This document shows positions 6,901-14,059 of a stretch of DNA of 16,273 bases, in pieces. A program made the position numbers and the translations under genes. The stretch's first letter is position 1. The number at the start of each line of letters is the position of its first letter. Where the stretch lies: contig JAITJB010000087.1 of the NCBI GenBank assembly GCA_031279155.1, positions 1 to 16,273 on the forward strand, in the 5' to 3' direction. This stretch comes from Deltaproteobacteria bacterium (GTDB lineage: Bacteria > Desulfobacterota > Desulfarculia > Adiutricales > Adiutricaceae). The notes below the pieces were generated by a model. It was not told where the DNA came from, did not search any database, and saw nothing but the letters and a program-made list of their open reading frames with translations.

Positions 6901-6930
6901 ATAACCTGGCCCATAATACGACCAGGTTAT
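6901..6930. repeat. Inverted repeat closing the palindrome array
   Basis: ATAACCTGG at 6901-6909 pairs with CCAGGTTAT at 6922-6930 across a 12-base loop. It takes the place where the next type B palindrome would be expected and lies 24 bases past the dnaB stop on the minus strand. No T tract follows on the minus strand, so it is not a standard terminator; it may protect the 3' end of the dnaB message. Confidence 0.65.
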
Positions 6931-6953
6931 GGCGATGGTTATGAAAGCTAGCT

Positions 6954-8354
6954 TTAACGATTAACGGAGTAAAAATTGGTGCATGGCTCAAAAGTCGAGC
7001 AATAATCGATAAATCGTAACTTAATCATACCCGTAGGACCGTTACGATGTTTTCTTAGGTAGAGCTCGGAATCGCCTTTAAACTCCGGACTCCCATTTTT
7101 GAGCAAATCCTTACGAACAACAAATAAGACCATATCAGCGTCTTGCTCGATGGCCCCGCTCTCCCTGAGATCCGATAGGCTCGGGTCCTTCTCATCTGAG
7201 CGCTTAAGCTGTGAGAGGGTTAAAATCGTCACCTTAAGTTCTTTGGCCAGAGATTTAAGGGAGCCGCTTATCTCGCTTATCTCCTGCTCGCGAATGTTGT
7301 GACGGCCATTAGGCCTCATGAGCTGAAGGTAATCGATAACGATCAGACCTAATTTTGTGCCATTATTTTGCAGTTGGCTTTGGAGGCGTCGGGCCTTGGC
7401 TCTTAACTCAATTGGACGGATAGCCGCCGTCTCGTCGATAAATATCGGAGCTTGTCTAAGCTTAGAAGAGGAGATGGTTAACTTTTGAATCTCATCATCT
7501 TCTAAACTACGACTTCGAATAGCTAACAAATCGTGATGACCGATTTGACACATCAGACGCTGAATTAGCTGCTCTGTACTCATCTCGAGACTGAAGACGG
7601 CCACCGGTAGCGGCGGCAAATCTTTTCTCGACTCCCTTTGGGAGCTAATAGCCACGTTAAGGGCAAAGGTTAAAGCTAAAGAGGTCTTTCCCATACCAGG
7701 TCGCCCGCCTAAGACGATCATGTCGGTGGGTTGAAAGCCCCCGGTCAGCCGGTCAAGGTAGGTAAAACCCGTCGGAACGCCGCTTAAGGCGTCGTTCTTA
7801 CCGCGCATATCGGTAATCTTATCGAAGACCTCGTTCATGTGGTCGGCGACTATTTGGAGGCTGCCACTGGTCCGCTCTTCACGGATCTTATAAATAGAGC
7901 CTTCGGCTTCGTCTAAAACTTCTTGCACTGATTGCGGGTTTGAGCGGCATTTTTCGCTGATTTCGGCGGCCTTCTGAGCTAGGCACCTTAATATGGCCCT
8001 ATCTATTATTAGCTTAGCGTAGTAGCCGACGTTTTCCGGGACCCCGTAGAGATCGTAGAGTTCGGAGAGGTAGGTCCCGCCGCCAATGCTAGAAAGCATG
8101 CCCTGGGTACTTAAGGCGTTATAGACCGCCACCTGATCCACGGGATTGCCTGAGTTATAAAGCTCAATCATGATGCGGTATATCTCGCCGTGGGCCTTCT
8201 TATAAAAATCATCAGGCTTCAGATTGGACTCAAGAACCTGAGGCAGAGCATCGGGCCAGTTGGCCATCATGGCCCCCAAGATGCATCGCTCTACTTCTAA
8301 ATCTGGTTGTGATAGCGATGGGCGGGCAGGATTGTTTTCAGGGATATCAGTCAT
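6954..8354 (-). CDS. dnaB: Replicative DNA helicase DnaB
   Basis: This 466-residue protein is the normal length for the hexameric helicase that unwinds DNA at the replication fork and recruits primase. The N-terminal DnaB domain spans about residues 15-115 (opening PDLEVERCILGAMM) and is followed by a linker. The RecA-like ATPase domain has Walker A GGRPGMGKTS at 216-225, LEMS at 256-259, Walker B LIVIDYLQLM at 337-346, SQLKR at 381-385, LSDLRESGAIEQDAD at 393-407 and the RNGPTG loop at 437-442 with the arginine finger region. No intein or truncation is seen. A GGAG ribosome-binding site lies about 10 bases before the ATG. It lies 47 bases past the iron-cluster ATPase and may be partly co-transcribed with it. 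No rplI or other usual dnaB neighbour is present, and the gene is followed by the palindrome array. Confidence 0.97.
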   Translation of the reverse strand: MTDIPENNPARPSLSQPDLEVERCILGAMMANWPDALPQVLESNLKPDDFYKKAHGEIYRIMIELYNSGNPVDQVAVYNALSTQGMLSSIGGGTYLSELYDLYGVPENVGYYAKLIIDRAILRCLAQKAAEISEKCRSNPQSVQEVLDEAEGSIYKIREERTSGSLQIVADHMNEVFDKITDMRGKNDALSGVPTGFTYLDRLTGGFQPTDMIVLGGRPGMGKTSLALTFALNVAISSQRESRKDLPPLPVAVFSLEMSTEQLIQRLMCQIGHHDLLAIRSRSLEDDEIQKLTISSSKLRQAPIFIDETAAIRPIELRAKARRLQSQLQNNGTKLGLIVIDYLQLMRPNGRHNIREQEISEISGSLKSLAKELKVTILTLSQLKRSDEKDPSLSDLRESGAIEQDADMVLFVVRKDLLKNGSPEFKGDSELYLRKHRNGPTGMIKLRFIDYCSTFEPCTNFYSVNR

Positions 8355-8401
8355 GGTAACTTACTCCACTCATAGTAAGAGATTAACAATGTGCTATAAT
8401 T

Positions 8402-9205
8402 TTACCCTATACCGCCTGCCTTTTCAACGATGGGGGAGTCGGCCTCTTTTGCGGATTTTGTCCCTTCTAGCCCTTCTACCCCTTGCGACGCTTGATCGAA
8501 AATTTTTTCTTGAGCCCCTAGCTTACTATCGCTAGCCACCCGTCCGTGCTCTAAGACCACGGTCCTTTCGGCATGGGCCGCCACTTCCGGAGAATGGGTG
8601 ACCACGATGATAGTTCCGCCCTGCCTATGGAGGGAGTGGAGGATATCCATGACCAAGCCCTCGTTGGTCTCATCTAAGTTACCGGTGGGCTCATCGGCCA
8701 GAAGAAGTTTGGGGTGATTGATTAAGGCCCTGGCAATGCAGACTCTCTGCTGCTCGCCGCCTGAGAGCTGCCTAGGTAGATGTTTGGCGCGGTCAGCCAG
8801 ACCGACCTGCTCTAAGGCTTCTAAGGCCTCCTTTTCATCGACTAAGCTGTGATAATACTGGGCGACCATGACGTTTTCCAAGGCCGTCAAGTAGGATATC
8901 AAATGGAACTGCTGAAAAATTAGGCCAATGGATTCCCGCCTAATAGTAGTAAGCTCAGCCGCCGATAGAGAATCTAAGCTCAGGCCGTCTAAAACCACCC
9001 GGCCAAGCGATGGACTATCTAGGCAGCCGATGATGTTCATGAGGGTAGTCTTACCTGAGCCCGATGGCCCCATGATGGCTAACCACTCGCCTGGGCGGAC
9101 GTAGAGAGAGACATTTTGGAGGGCCTTAACCGGTCCATAGATCTTAGATATATCGACGATTTCAAGGATGTTGGAAGATTGTTGACTCATAATGGAATTA
9201 TTCAC
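8402..9205 (-). CDS. ABC transporter ATPase of the P19-type iron cluster (MacB/LolD-like)
   Basis: This is the ATPase partner of the two FtsX-like permeases just upstream. With the GTG at 9205 as residue 1, it has Walker A GPSGSGKT at 46-53, Q-loop FQQFHLI near 97-103, signature LSGGEQQ at 147-153, Walker B LLLADEP at 167-173 and the switch histidine His204. This pattern is the MacB/LolD group, which drives mechanotransmission or efflux rather than classical import. The corresponding last ABC gene of the Campylobacter P19 locus (Cj1663) is of the same type. The GTG start overlaps the permease stop by eight bases but has no spaced Shine-Dalgarno. ATG at 9190, preceded by AGGGGTGA, is an equally good start and would give 262 residues. 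The last 40 residues after the domain are polar and low in complexity. Confidence 0.9.
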   Translation of the reverse strand: MNNSIMSQQSSNILEIVDISKIYGPVKALQNVSLYVRPGEWLAIMGPSGSGKTTLMNIIGCLDSPSLGRVVLDGLSLDSLSAAELTTIRRESIGLIFQQFHLISYLTALENVMVAQYYHSLVDEKEALEALEQVGLADRAKHLPRQLSGGEQQRVCIARALINHPKLLLADEPTGNLDETNEGLVMDILHSLHRQGGTIIVVTHSPEVAAHAERTVVLEHGRVASDSKLGAQEKIFDQASQGVEGLEGTKSAKEADSPIVEKAGGIG

Positions 9206-10349
9206 CCCTTAAGACTAAGGCCGGTTCAACGTCCACGGCCCGCCTAACTGGCCAAAGTGAGGCTAAAACAGTAACTATAGCAGAAACCGCGATGGTTATG
9301 GGAATTAAGTGGACCTCAGGGCTTAGACCCCGGCCAAAGACGCTGTAGGAAACCACTCTAGCAAATATTAAGCCGGTAAATGAGCCCAATAAGCCGCCGA
9401 TGACGCCGAGCATTACGCCCTCGCCTAAAAACTCTCTTGCTACCCTGCTGTTTTCAGCCCCCAAGGCTTTTTTAAGCCCGATCTCCTTGCGCCTCTCTAA
9501 GACCACGGTCATCATCGTGGTGGTTACGCAGATCATAGTTAAGGTTAAGACCACCAAGGTCACTAAATAGACTAGCCAGGTGAGCTTAGATAAAACTGTC
9601 TCTTCTGAGCGAGTAACCCTAGTAACTAGCCGTGGCTCAACTCCGGGGACGCTAGCTTTAACTAGATTGACTAGTTCTGGTAGGGAGGCCCCTCCGGTAG
9701 TTAAGCTCGCTTCGGCCAGATCGACTAAGCCGGGCTCGCGGGTCATATTTTCCATGTCTTCTAAAGACATAAATATAAAGCCGTCTTCTACCCCGCCGCT
9801 TGAAACGATGCCGGAAACCGTAAAATCTTTTTCATATCTTGCTTGGGAGGCGTTGCGGCCATCTAAGGTTAGTAAGCTACCCTCGCTATAGCCGGTAGCT
9901 CTAGCTACGTCGGTACCGATTAAAACTTGCCCAGAGGCTCCCGGCCAGGCCCCGGTCACCCGCCAAAAGGGGCTAGTTCGCCTAACGTCGGTAAAGCTCG
10001 TCCCAACTGCCGTGTAAGGCAGCATGTGATTGCGGACCGGCTCGTAGCGGAAGGGCGTAAGCCCAACTAATCTTTCAGAGGGCAGGGCCTCTTTAACCTT
10101 ATCTAAAGTCTCGCCCTCTAAGCGGCCAGTAACGCCGTCTTTAACAAAAACCATGTTGGCGCCGTAAGATCTAAATTCTCGGCTAAGCTGCCTAGGGATA
10201 TCGTAGCAAAGTGTCACTAACCCCAAGAGAACGGTAGCCCCAATGGTCACCCCGGTTAAGGCCACTAGTAACCTTGAGCGGCGCCGGATAAGAGACCAGA
10301 CGATCATTTTAAGGGCAAAGCCTCGGTTAGTAATTTTCTTTTTAACCAT
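9198..10349 (-). CDS. FtsX-like (MacB-type) ABC permease, second subunit
   Basis: This 383-residue inner-membrane protein has one N-terminal membrane helix (about 27-50), a periplasmic MacB-type domain, and three C-terminal helices (about 258-282, 310-335 and 345-368) forming the FtsX domain. ERRKEIGLKKALGA at 285-298 is the conserved cytoplasmic coupling motif. It most likely pairs with the neighbouring permease as a heterodimer. A GGGAGG ribosome-binding site lies inside the last codons of the upstream permease gene, whose stop is five bases before this ATG, so translation of the pair is coupled. Its order in the cluster matches Cj1662 of the Campylobacter P19 locus. The transported substrate is not established for this family; iron-cluster context is the basis for the assignment. 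Confidence 0.88.
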   Translation of the reverse strand: MVKKKITNRGFALKMIVWSLIRRRSRLLVALTGVTIGATVLLGLVTLCYDIPRQLSREFRSYGANMVFVKDGVTGRLEGETLDKVKEALPSERLVGLTPFRYEPVRNHMLPYTAVGTSFTDVRRTSPFWRVTGAWPGASGQVLIGTDVARATGYSEGSLLTLDGRNASQARYEKDFTVSGIVSSGGVEDGFIFMSLEDMENMTREPGLVDLAEASLTTGGASLPELVNLVKASVPGVEPRLVTRVTRSEETVLSKLTWLVYLVTLVVLTLTMICVTTTMMTVVLERRKEIGLKKALGAENSRVAREFLGEGVMLGVIGGLLGSFTGLIFARVVSYSVFGRGLSPEVHLIPITIAVSAIVTVLASLWPVRRAVDVEPALVLRGE

Positions 10350-10354
10350 AAATA

Positions 10355-11770
10355 TTACCTCCCGTGAAGGACCTCAGTGGGTTTTAGACGCAAAAGGGCC
10401 CTTAAAGCCGGAAGGCTCCCGAGTAAACTTACTAGTAAAACCATCAAGACGCCAATGGGGATGACCACTAATTTTATGGCCACGTGCGATCCAAAAACCG
10501 AAAGACCTATGAGCTGCGAAAGGGCTAAGCCCACCAAATAGCCGGCTAAGCCGCCAACAAAGGAAGCGATTAAAATCTCGCTTAAAACCAAAACCGAAAT
10601 CCCTAAACCCGTGGCCCCCAAGGCTTTCATTAATCCGATTTCTACGCTTCTCTCCATGACGTTAGCTGTGACTAAATTGGAAATTGCTAAAGCTGAGCAA
10701 ATGAGAGTTAAAACGGTAAGTAAAATAATCATGAGCTGAGTTTTTTCTAAAATCGCCCCCTCCGATTGAGCCACCCTTAAGATGGCTTTTACTCTTACCA
10801 TAGGTAAGATTTCTTCGATCTGATACGCGATAGAACTTATGTAAGCCGTGCAATACCAGGTATCCCATTCTAGCCTTGTTAAGCTTCCGGGGTTTTGAGC
10901 CGCCCGGCGGGCCAGCTCGTTTTCCGGGGTGGTTAGAGCGCTTACTTCAACCCTCTGAACTAAGCCTTTGCGATCTGCTAGCTCCTGAACCGGAGCAAGG
11001 GAAGCAAATATCTTACCATCATCTTCGCCGCCGCTCTCAAAGATGGTCTTAACTGTAAAGGTCATCCCCTCGCCGCCGGGCTTTAAGCTAATGGTAAATT
11101 GCGAGCCCTTGGTGAGATTTAATTTTTGGGCCGCTTCTTTACCCACCAAGACTTCATTGGGCTCAGAATCATCGCCTGGCGGGCCATCTAAGACCCACCA
11201 AGATTTAAGGCCGGTCATACCGGTATCGACTTCATCGCCTGTTGGTAGCGACAGATGCTTATTAAACCAGGTGCCGGTTAAGGGTACTGAAGTTTCGCCG
11301 ACAAAGCCGTCGATACTTAGGTACGGAGCAAAATCTACGATATTATAAGCCCAAAAGATCATCTTGATTTTATAGAGCTCGCTTTCGGGGATAAAGTTGT
11401 TGGCTACATCAGCGGCCCCGGCCTGGTTAGATCCGGCGCTAGAAGAGCTCGAAGAAGAGGCCGAAGAACCGCTAGGATCGTTCGCTCCGATGGGGCTACC
11501 CGCTCGGCTAGTTCCCGCAGAGCCGCTTTCTCCGTTAGTTTGGCCTTCATCTTGGAAACGGTAGAGATCGCTTAATATCGAGGCCCCTTTGGGGATAACC
11601 GAGAGATTGGCCCCATAACTTTTAAGTTCTTGGTTGACCTTATCGCCGACATCGAACATCACCCCCAACATGGCCGTGGCCAAGGACACCCCTAAACCCA
11701 CGGTAAAGGCGATCATCAGGTGCTTTCTCTTTTGCCTAGATAAGGCGCCTAATAGCATCTTAAAAAACAT
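10355..11770 (-). CDS. FtsX-like (MacB-type) ABC permease, first subunit, with Ser-rich insert
   Basis: This 471-residue protein shares the layout of its neighbour: an N-terminal helix at about 18-40, the SYGANL motif at 51-56 (also present as SYGANM in the second permease), a periplasmic domain, and C-terminal helices near 345-367, 390-415 and 435-460. VMERSVEIGLMKALGA near 373-388 is the FtsX coupling motif. It is longer than its partner because of a low-complexity Gly/Ser/Ala insert at about residues 75-120, containing seven consecutive serines. The insert lies on the periplasmic side and is probably a flexible loop. AGGAGA precedes the ATG. It is the counterpart of Cj1661 in the Campylobacter P19 locus. 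Confidence 0.88.
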   Translation of the reverse strand: MFFKMLLGALSRQKRKHLMIAFTVGLGVSLATAMLGVMFDVGDKVNQELKSYGANLSVIPKGASILSDLYRFQDEGQTNGESGSAGTSRAGSPIGANDPSGSSASSSSSSSAGSNQAGAADVANNFIPESELYKIKMIFWAYNIVDFAPYLSIDGFVGETSVPLTGTWFNKHLSLPTGDEVDTGMTGLKSWWVLDGPPGDDSEPNEVLVGKEAAQKLNLTKGSQFTISLKPGGEGMTFTVKTIFESGGEDDGKIFASLAPVQELADRKGLVQRVEVSALTTPENELARRAAQNPGSLTRLEWDTWYCTAYISSIAYQIEEILPMVRVKAILRVAQSEGAILEKTQLMIILLTVLTLICSALAISNLVTANVMERSVEIGLMKALGATGLGISVLVLSEILIASFVGGLAGYLVGLALSQLIGLSVFGSHVAIKLVVIPIGVLMVLLVSLLGSLPALRALLRLKPTEVLHGR

Positions 11771-11818
11771 CGATTCTCCTAAAAAAAGCTTCTCTAGTGA
11801 GCCTTAAGGGGGGAGTTT

Positions 11819-13210
11819 TTACCGGAAACGGTGGGCCTCTTTATCGAGATTTTCGGTCTCGATAACCATCTTGCCGTCAGTTAGATTAAATTCTAAGGGC
11901 ACGGGATTACAGCCCCCGGGAAACCCGATAGTCGATTTGTTCATGACCACGTCACAGAGCTTACAGATGACCTGATCGCCTCTTTGGTAGTAGCCGCTTT
12001 GACCGCAGATATCACAGGCGTCTAAGCCCACGCCAAAGGCGCTGCGGCTCTTTTTGATGACGATAAACCTAACCGGCGTTCCGCTTTTGGTGGTAAAGAC
12101 CCGGCGGTGAAGATTGCCGTCAGAGATGGGCTCTAAATCTAAAACGATGGCGTCCCCCGTAGCCGTTACCGGGTCGGGCTCATCGATAACCGGGCCTCTT
12201 TGGTTTACGGCCCTTAAGGTGGTGGCCGTAAAAATAACCATAAACATGGCTAGTAAAAAGCTTAAGCCTGAGCGAAAGTCGCTCCTTAAAATGGCCCGCA
12301 TTTTCCGCCTGACCGCCGGATTTGGACCGACCGGGACAGTTAAGCGGGCTCTAGCCATGAGCCAGACGGCCAACAAGCCCCAAATGGAAGCTTGAACCAT
12401 AAAGAAGATATTTTTGCGCTCCAAGGTAAAAAGAACGGCCCTAAAGACCCACCTTGGCGTCAAGCGGCGGGCGGCTAGGATCTGGGAGGCCTCAAGAGTG
12501 AGCTGAGCTAAAACGACCAAAAGAGAGGCGGCTAAAAACCAGCGCCAAAGACCTTTGGGCGCTTGGTGAGCCAAAAAGGTCATGGAAAACCACAAAAGAG
12601 CGATGACCATAAACCCTAGGAGATAACCGGTGACTTTTGCCAGATAGTCTATATTAAAAACGGAATCTAAGCCAACCCCAAATTCAAAGGGGTAGAGCAT
12701 GAGATTTGGGGCCACCCTGGCCGTTAAAAAAGCAATAAAAGCGCAGCCGGAAATTAAGGCGGCTTTCTTGGGGGATATTACCTTAAGGGGTCCTAAGCTA
12801 AAGATGACGGCAAAGATGACGAAGCTTACCACGTAGACCGATTGATGCCGCCGGCCTGTTATCTTCCAGGCGATAGCCCAAATAGCGCCAGAAGCCACCA
12901 AGGCTAGAGCAATACGGCCAAAAATCATGAGCCTACCAGGTTTTAAATTTGATAATACTAACCATAGGAGTAAAAAAGCCGCCGCCGGGACTAAGACGGC
13001 TAGATCGTAAAACTCCCTAATAACCCAACCCGTGTTAAGGCGCAGGATAGAAAGGACGCAGGCTGAAATTAAGCCTAGCCCAAAGGCCGCCCAAGTTAAG
13101 CGGCGCACCAAAGGGCGACCGAAGTCAAATCTTAGAAGTGATAAAATTAATGGCGCGGCTAAGGCCAGTAACCAAGTGTTATCAACTACGTTAATCAAAT
13201 ATAAAAGCAT
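11819..13210 (-). CDS. DUF2318 membrane Fe-S protein of the P19 iron system
   Basis: This 463-residue protein has about ten hydrophobic segments over residues 1-330, then a soluble C-terminal DUF2318 domain. The domain contains CDIC (Cys399, Cys402), CKLC (Cys416, Cys419) and GGC (Cys434), a set of cysteines expected to hold an iron-sulfur or other metal centre. Homologues sit in the same place in FTR1-P19 loci (Cj1660 in Campylobacter jejuni). They are thought to help with electron transfer or iron reduction, though the exact reaction is not established. The ribosome-binding site before the ATG is poor. Two intrinsic terminators lie in the 165-base gap between this gene and the P19 gene, so this gene and those after it may be expressed at a lower level or from a separate promoter. 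Confidence 0.88.
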   Translation of the reverse strand: MLLYLINVVDNTWLLALAAPLILSLLRFDFGRPLVRRLTWAAFGLGLISACVLSILRLNTGWVIREFYDLAVLVPAAAFLLLWLVLSNLKPGRLMIFGRIALALVASGAIWAIAWKITGRRHQSVYVVSFVIFAVIFSLGPLKVISPKKAALISGCAFIAFLTARVAPNLMLYPFEFGVGLDSVFNIDYLAKVTGYLLGFMVIALLWFSMTFLAHQAPKGLWRWFLAASLLVVLAQLTLEASQILAARRLTPRWVFRAVLFTLERKNIFFMVQASIWGLLAVWLMARARLTVPVGPNPAVRRKMRAILRSDFRSGLSFLLAMFMVIFTATTLRAVNQRGPVIDEPDPVTATGDAIVLDLEPISDGNLHRRVFTTKSGTPVRFIVIKKSRSAFGVGLDACDICGQSGYYQRGDQVICKLCDVVMNKSTIGFPGGCNPVPLEFNLTDGKMVIETENLDKEAHRFR

Positions 13211-13249
13211 AAATGATCCGCCAAAAAACTAGCCCACAAAAAGCTGGGA

Positions 13250-13297
13250 GAAAAAAAAACAATCCCACCGGCCGCAGGTTAGACCTCGGCCAGCGGG
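13250..13297 (-). terminator. Intrinsic terminator between P19 and DUF2318 genes (second)
   Basis: CCCACCGGCCGCAGGT at 13264-13279 pairs with ACCTCGGCCAGCGGG at 13283-13297, a stem of about 15 bp with one bulge, two wobbles and a three-base loop. On the minus strand the stem is followed by ATTG and nine T. It stands between genes of one functional cluster and so probably tunes downstream expression. Confidence 0.8.
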
Positions 13298-13320
13298 TTT
13301 TATTGAAGGCTTCGCCCCCA

Positions 13321-13367
13321 AAAATTTAAAAAATGCGCCAGGCTCAAGCGTAAAACTCGAGCCCGGC
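13321..13367 (-). terminator. Intrinsic terminator just past the P19 gene (first)
   Basis: GCCAGGCTCAAG at 13337-13348 pairs with CTCGAGCCCGGC at 13356-13367, a 12-bp stem with two G-T wobbles and a seven-base loop. On the minus strand it is followed by GCA and a run of six T, then AAATTTTT. It starts nine bases past the P19 stop codon. Confidence 0.8.
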
Positions 13368-13375
13368 TTAAGATG

Positions 13376-13945
13376 TCACCAAGCCCTCGGAACGTAATCA
13401 AAATCCCAAGACACTTCGATTGGCTTAGTCCAGAAACGACCCGGAACGCCGGTAGCCTTGTCAACGTGGAGCAAGTAACCCTGCTTGTCGGGGCTGTCGA
13501 TGATGAAGGTTATCTTGTACTTACCAGGGCCATCGAGCTTAACGTTGTTGCCGTAGTGGGGACCGTCAGAAGCGCTCATGGGCATAAAGTTACCCTCGAT
13601 AAGCTTACCGCCTTGCTTTTGGGCGCGGTATTTAACGGTCAAATTGGGCACAAAGTCGCCAGCCCCGTAGCCTAGCCCATTGTCCTCAACGGCAGCGATG
13701 TCGGCTTCAAGGTGCATGTCGCTTTCAGCGGCAGCCAGGCCGCCAGCGCCAGTGGGCTCCATGTCAACAGGCTGGAAATAGACGCCAGCGATAGTTAGTG
13801 GCGGTACCAAATGGTCGTCGCCGAGCGGGAACTCTTCAAAACCAGCGGCTCCCTCTTCACCAGGCCCTTGGGCCATGATCGGCGCGGTCGTCCAGAGCAT
13901 TACGGCCAAGACCGCCAAGAATGTCACGATACTAAGTTTACGCAT
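13376..13945 (-). CDS. P19/Tp34-family periplasmic iron-transport protein
   Basis: This 189-residue precursor has a signal peptide cleaved near APIMA (residue 25). The mature protein belongs to the P19/Tp34 (Tpd) family, beta-sandwich periplasmic proteins that bind copper and iron and feed FTR1-type permeases. Visible family landmarks are VYFQPVDMEP at 55-64 with Met62, SDMHLEADI at 75-83 with His78 and Glu80, GNFMPMSASDGPHYG at 118-132 with Met121, Met123 and His130, and LLHVDKATGVPGRFW at 158-172 with His160. These Met, His and Glu residues are the expected metal ligands. A strong AGGAGG lies four bases before the ATG. Upstream is the FTR1 gene, with a 114-base gap containing a dyad and a GC hairpin; downstream are two terminators. 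Confidence 0.93.
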   Translation of the reverse strand: MRKLSIVTFLAVLAVMLWTTAPIMAQGPGEEGAAGFEEFPLGDDHLVPPLTIAGVYFQPVDMEPTGAGGLAAAESDMHLEADIAAVEDNGLGYGAGDFVPNLTVKYRAQKQGGKLIEGNFMPMSASDGPHYGNNVKLDGPGKYKITFIIDSPDKQGYLLHVDKATGVPGRFWTKPIEVSWDFDYVPRAW

Positions 13946-13966
13946 TGTTCCTCCTTAGGAATTGTC

Positions 13967-13991
13967 TCCGCGCGTGCGCGGAAGTTTTTTT
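13967..13991 (+). terminator. GC hairpin with plus-strand T tract in the P19 leader
   Basis: TCCGCG at 13967-13972 pairs with CGCGGA at 13977-13982 around a four-base loop, and seven T follow at 13985-13991 on the plus strand. It has the form of an intrinsic terminator for plus-strand transcription, yet no plus-strand gene is known to end here. On the minus strand the same hairpin lies in the P19 leader about 12 bases before the Shine-Dalgarno, where it could affect translation or message stability instead. Confidence 0.45.
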
Positions 13992-14010
13992 GGGGCAATC
14001 AAACAATCAG

Positions 14011-14038
14011 GGTCGATTAAACTTTATAATTACCGACC
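14011..14038. promoter_or_regulatory. Dyad upstream of P19, possible operator or promoter region
   Basis: GGTCGATTAA at 14011-14020 and TTACCGACC at 14030-14038 form an imperfect inverted repeat with an A/T-rich centre containing TATAAT (plus, 14025-14030) and TATAAA (minus). On the minus strand TTGTCC and TAAAGT with a 16-base spacer overlap it, a weak promoter candidate for P19. A dyad over a promoter in an iron gene leader suggests regulator binding, but it does not match a standard Fur box. Confidence 0.35.
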
Positions 14039-14059
14039 TTAGGGACAAGACCTCCGAAT

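Larger units (their letters stand above)
6460..6930. repeat. Tandem array of about 127-bp units, each with two long palindromes
   Basis: Two palindrome types alternate. Type A lies at 6460-6489 (30 bp, perfect), 6591-6610, 6718-6737 (one mismatched pair) and 6859-6878. Type B lies at 6534-6553, 6661-6680 and 6788-6807, all perfect. B-to-B spacing is exactly 127 bases twice; A-to-A centre spacing is 126, 127 and 141, the last because unit 3 carries 14 extra bases including a repeated CTTGGGAC. The linkers are also conserved: TAGACGCCTAAAACATC followed by AATCTTGGGACGA after each B, and GCCCAAATGCAACAACC-like sequence after each A. The array lies just past the dnaB stop. On the minus strand it would be the 3' untranslated part of a dnaB transcript, ending at the terminator near 6270. 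The minus-strand frames that cross it encode only repeat-derived peptides and are not called as genes. Confidence 0.9.

Noticed and set aside
6460..6930. CRISPR array
   Set aside because: The period is 127 bp, the linkers between palindromes are conserved rather than unique, and no cas gene is nearby.
6460..6930. Plasmid or phage iteron origin linked to dnaB
   Set aside because: No initiator gene, DnaA boxes or A/T-rich unwinding element recognised; the neighbours are chromosomal-type transport genes. Still possible but not supported.
6421..6991. Two minus-strand open frames (86 and 81 codons) over the palindrome array
   Set aside because: They encode only translated copies of the DNA repeat, have no clear ribosome-binding site, and one overlaps the dnaB stop. 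The conserved unit is the DNA palindrome, not the peptide.
8395..8400. Perfect TATAAT on the plus strand between dnaB and the ABC ATPase gene
   Set aside because: No acceptable -35 box at the right distance, and it would only make antisense RNA.
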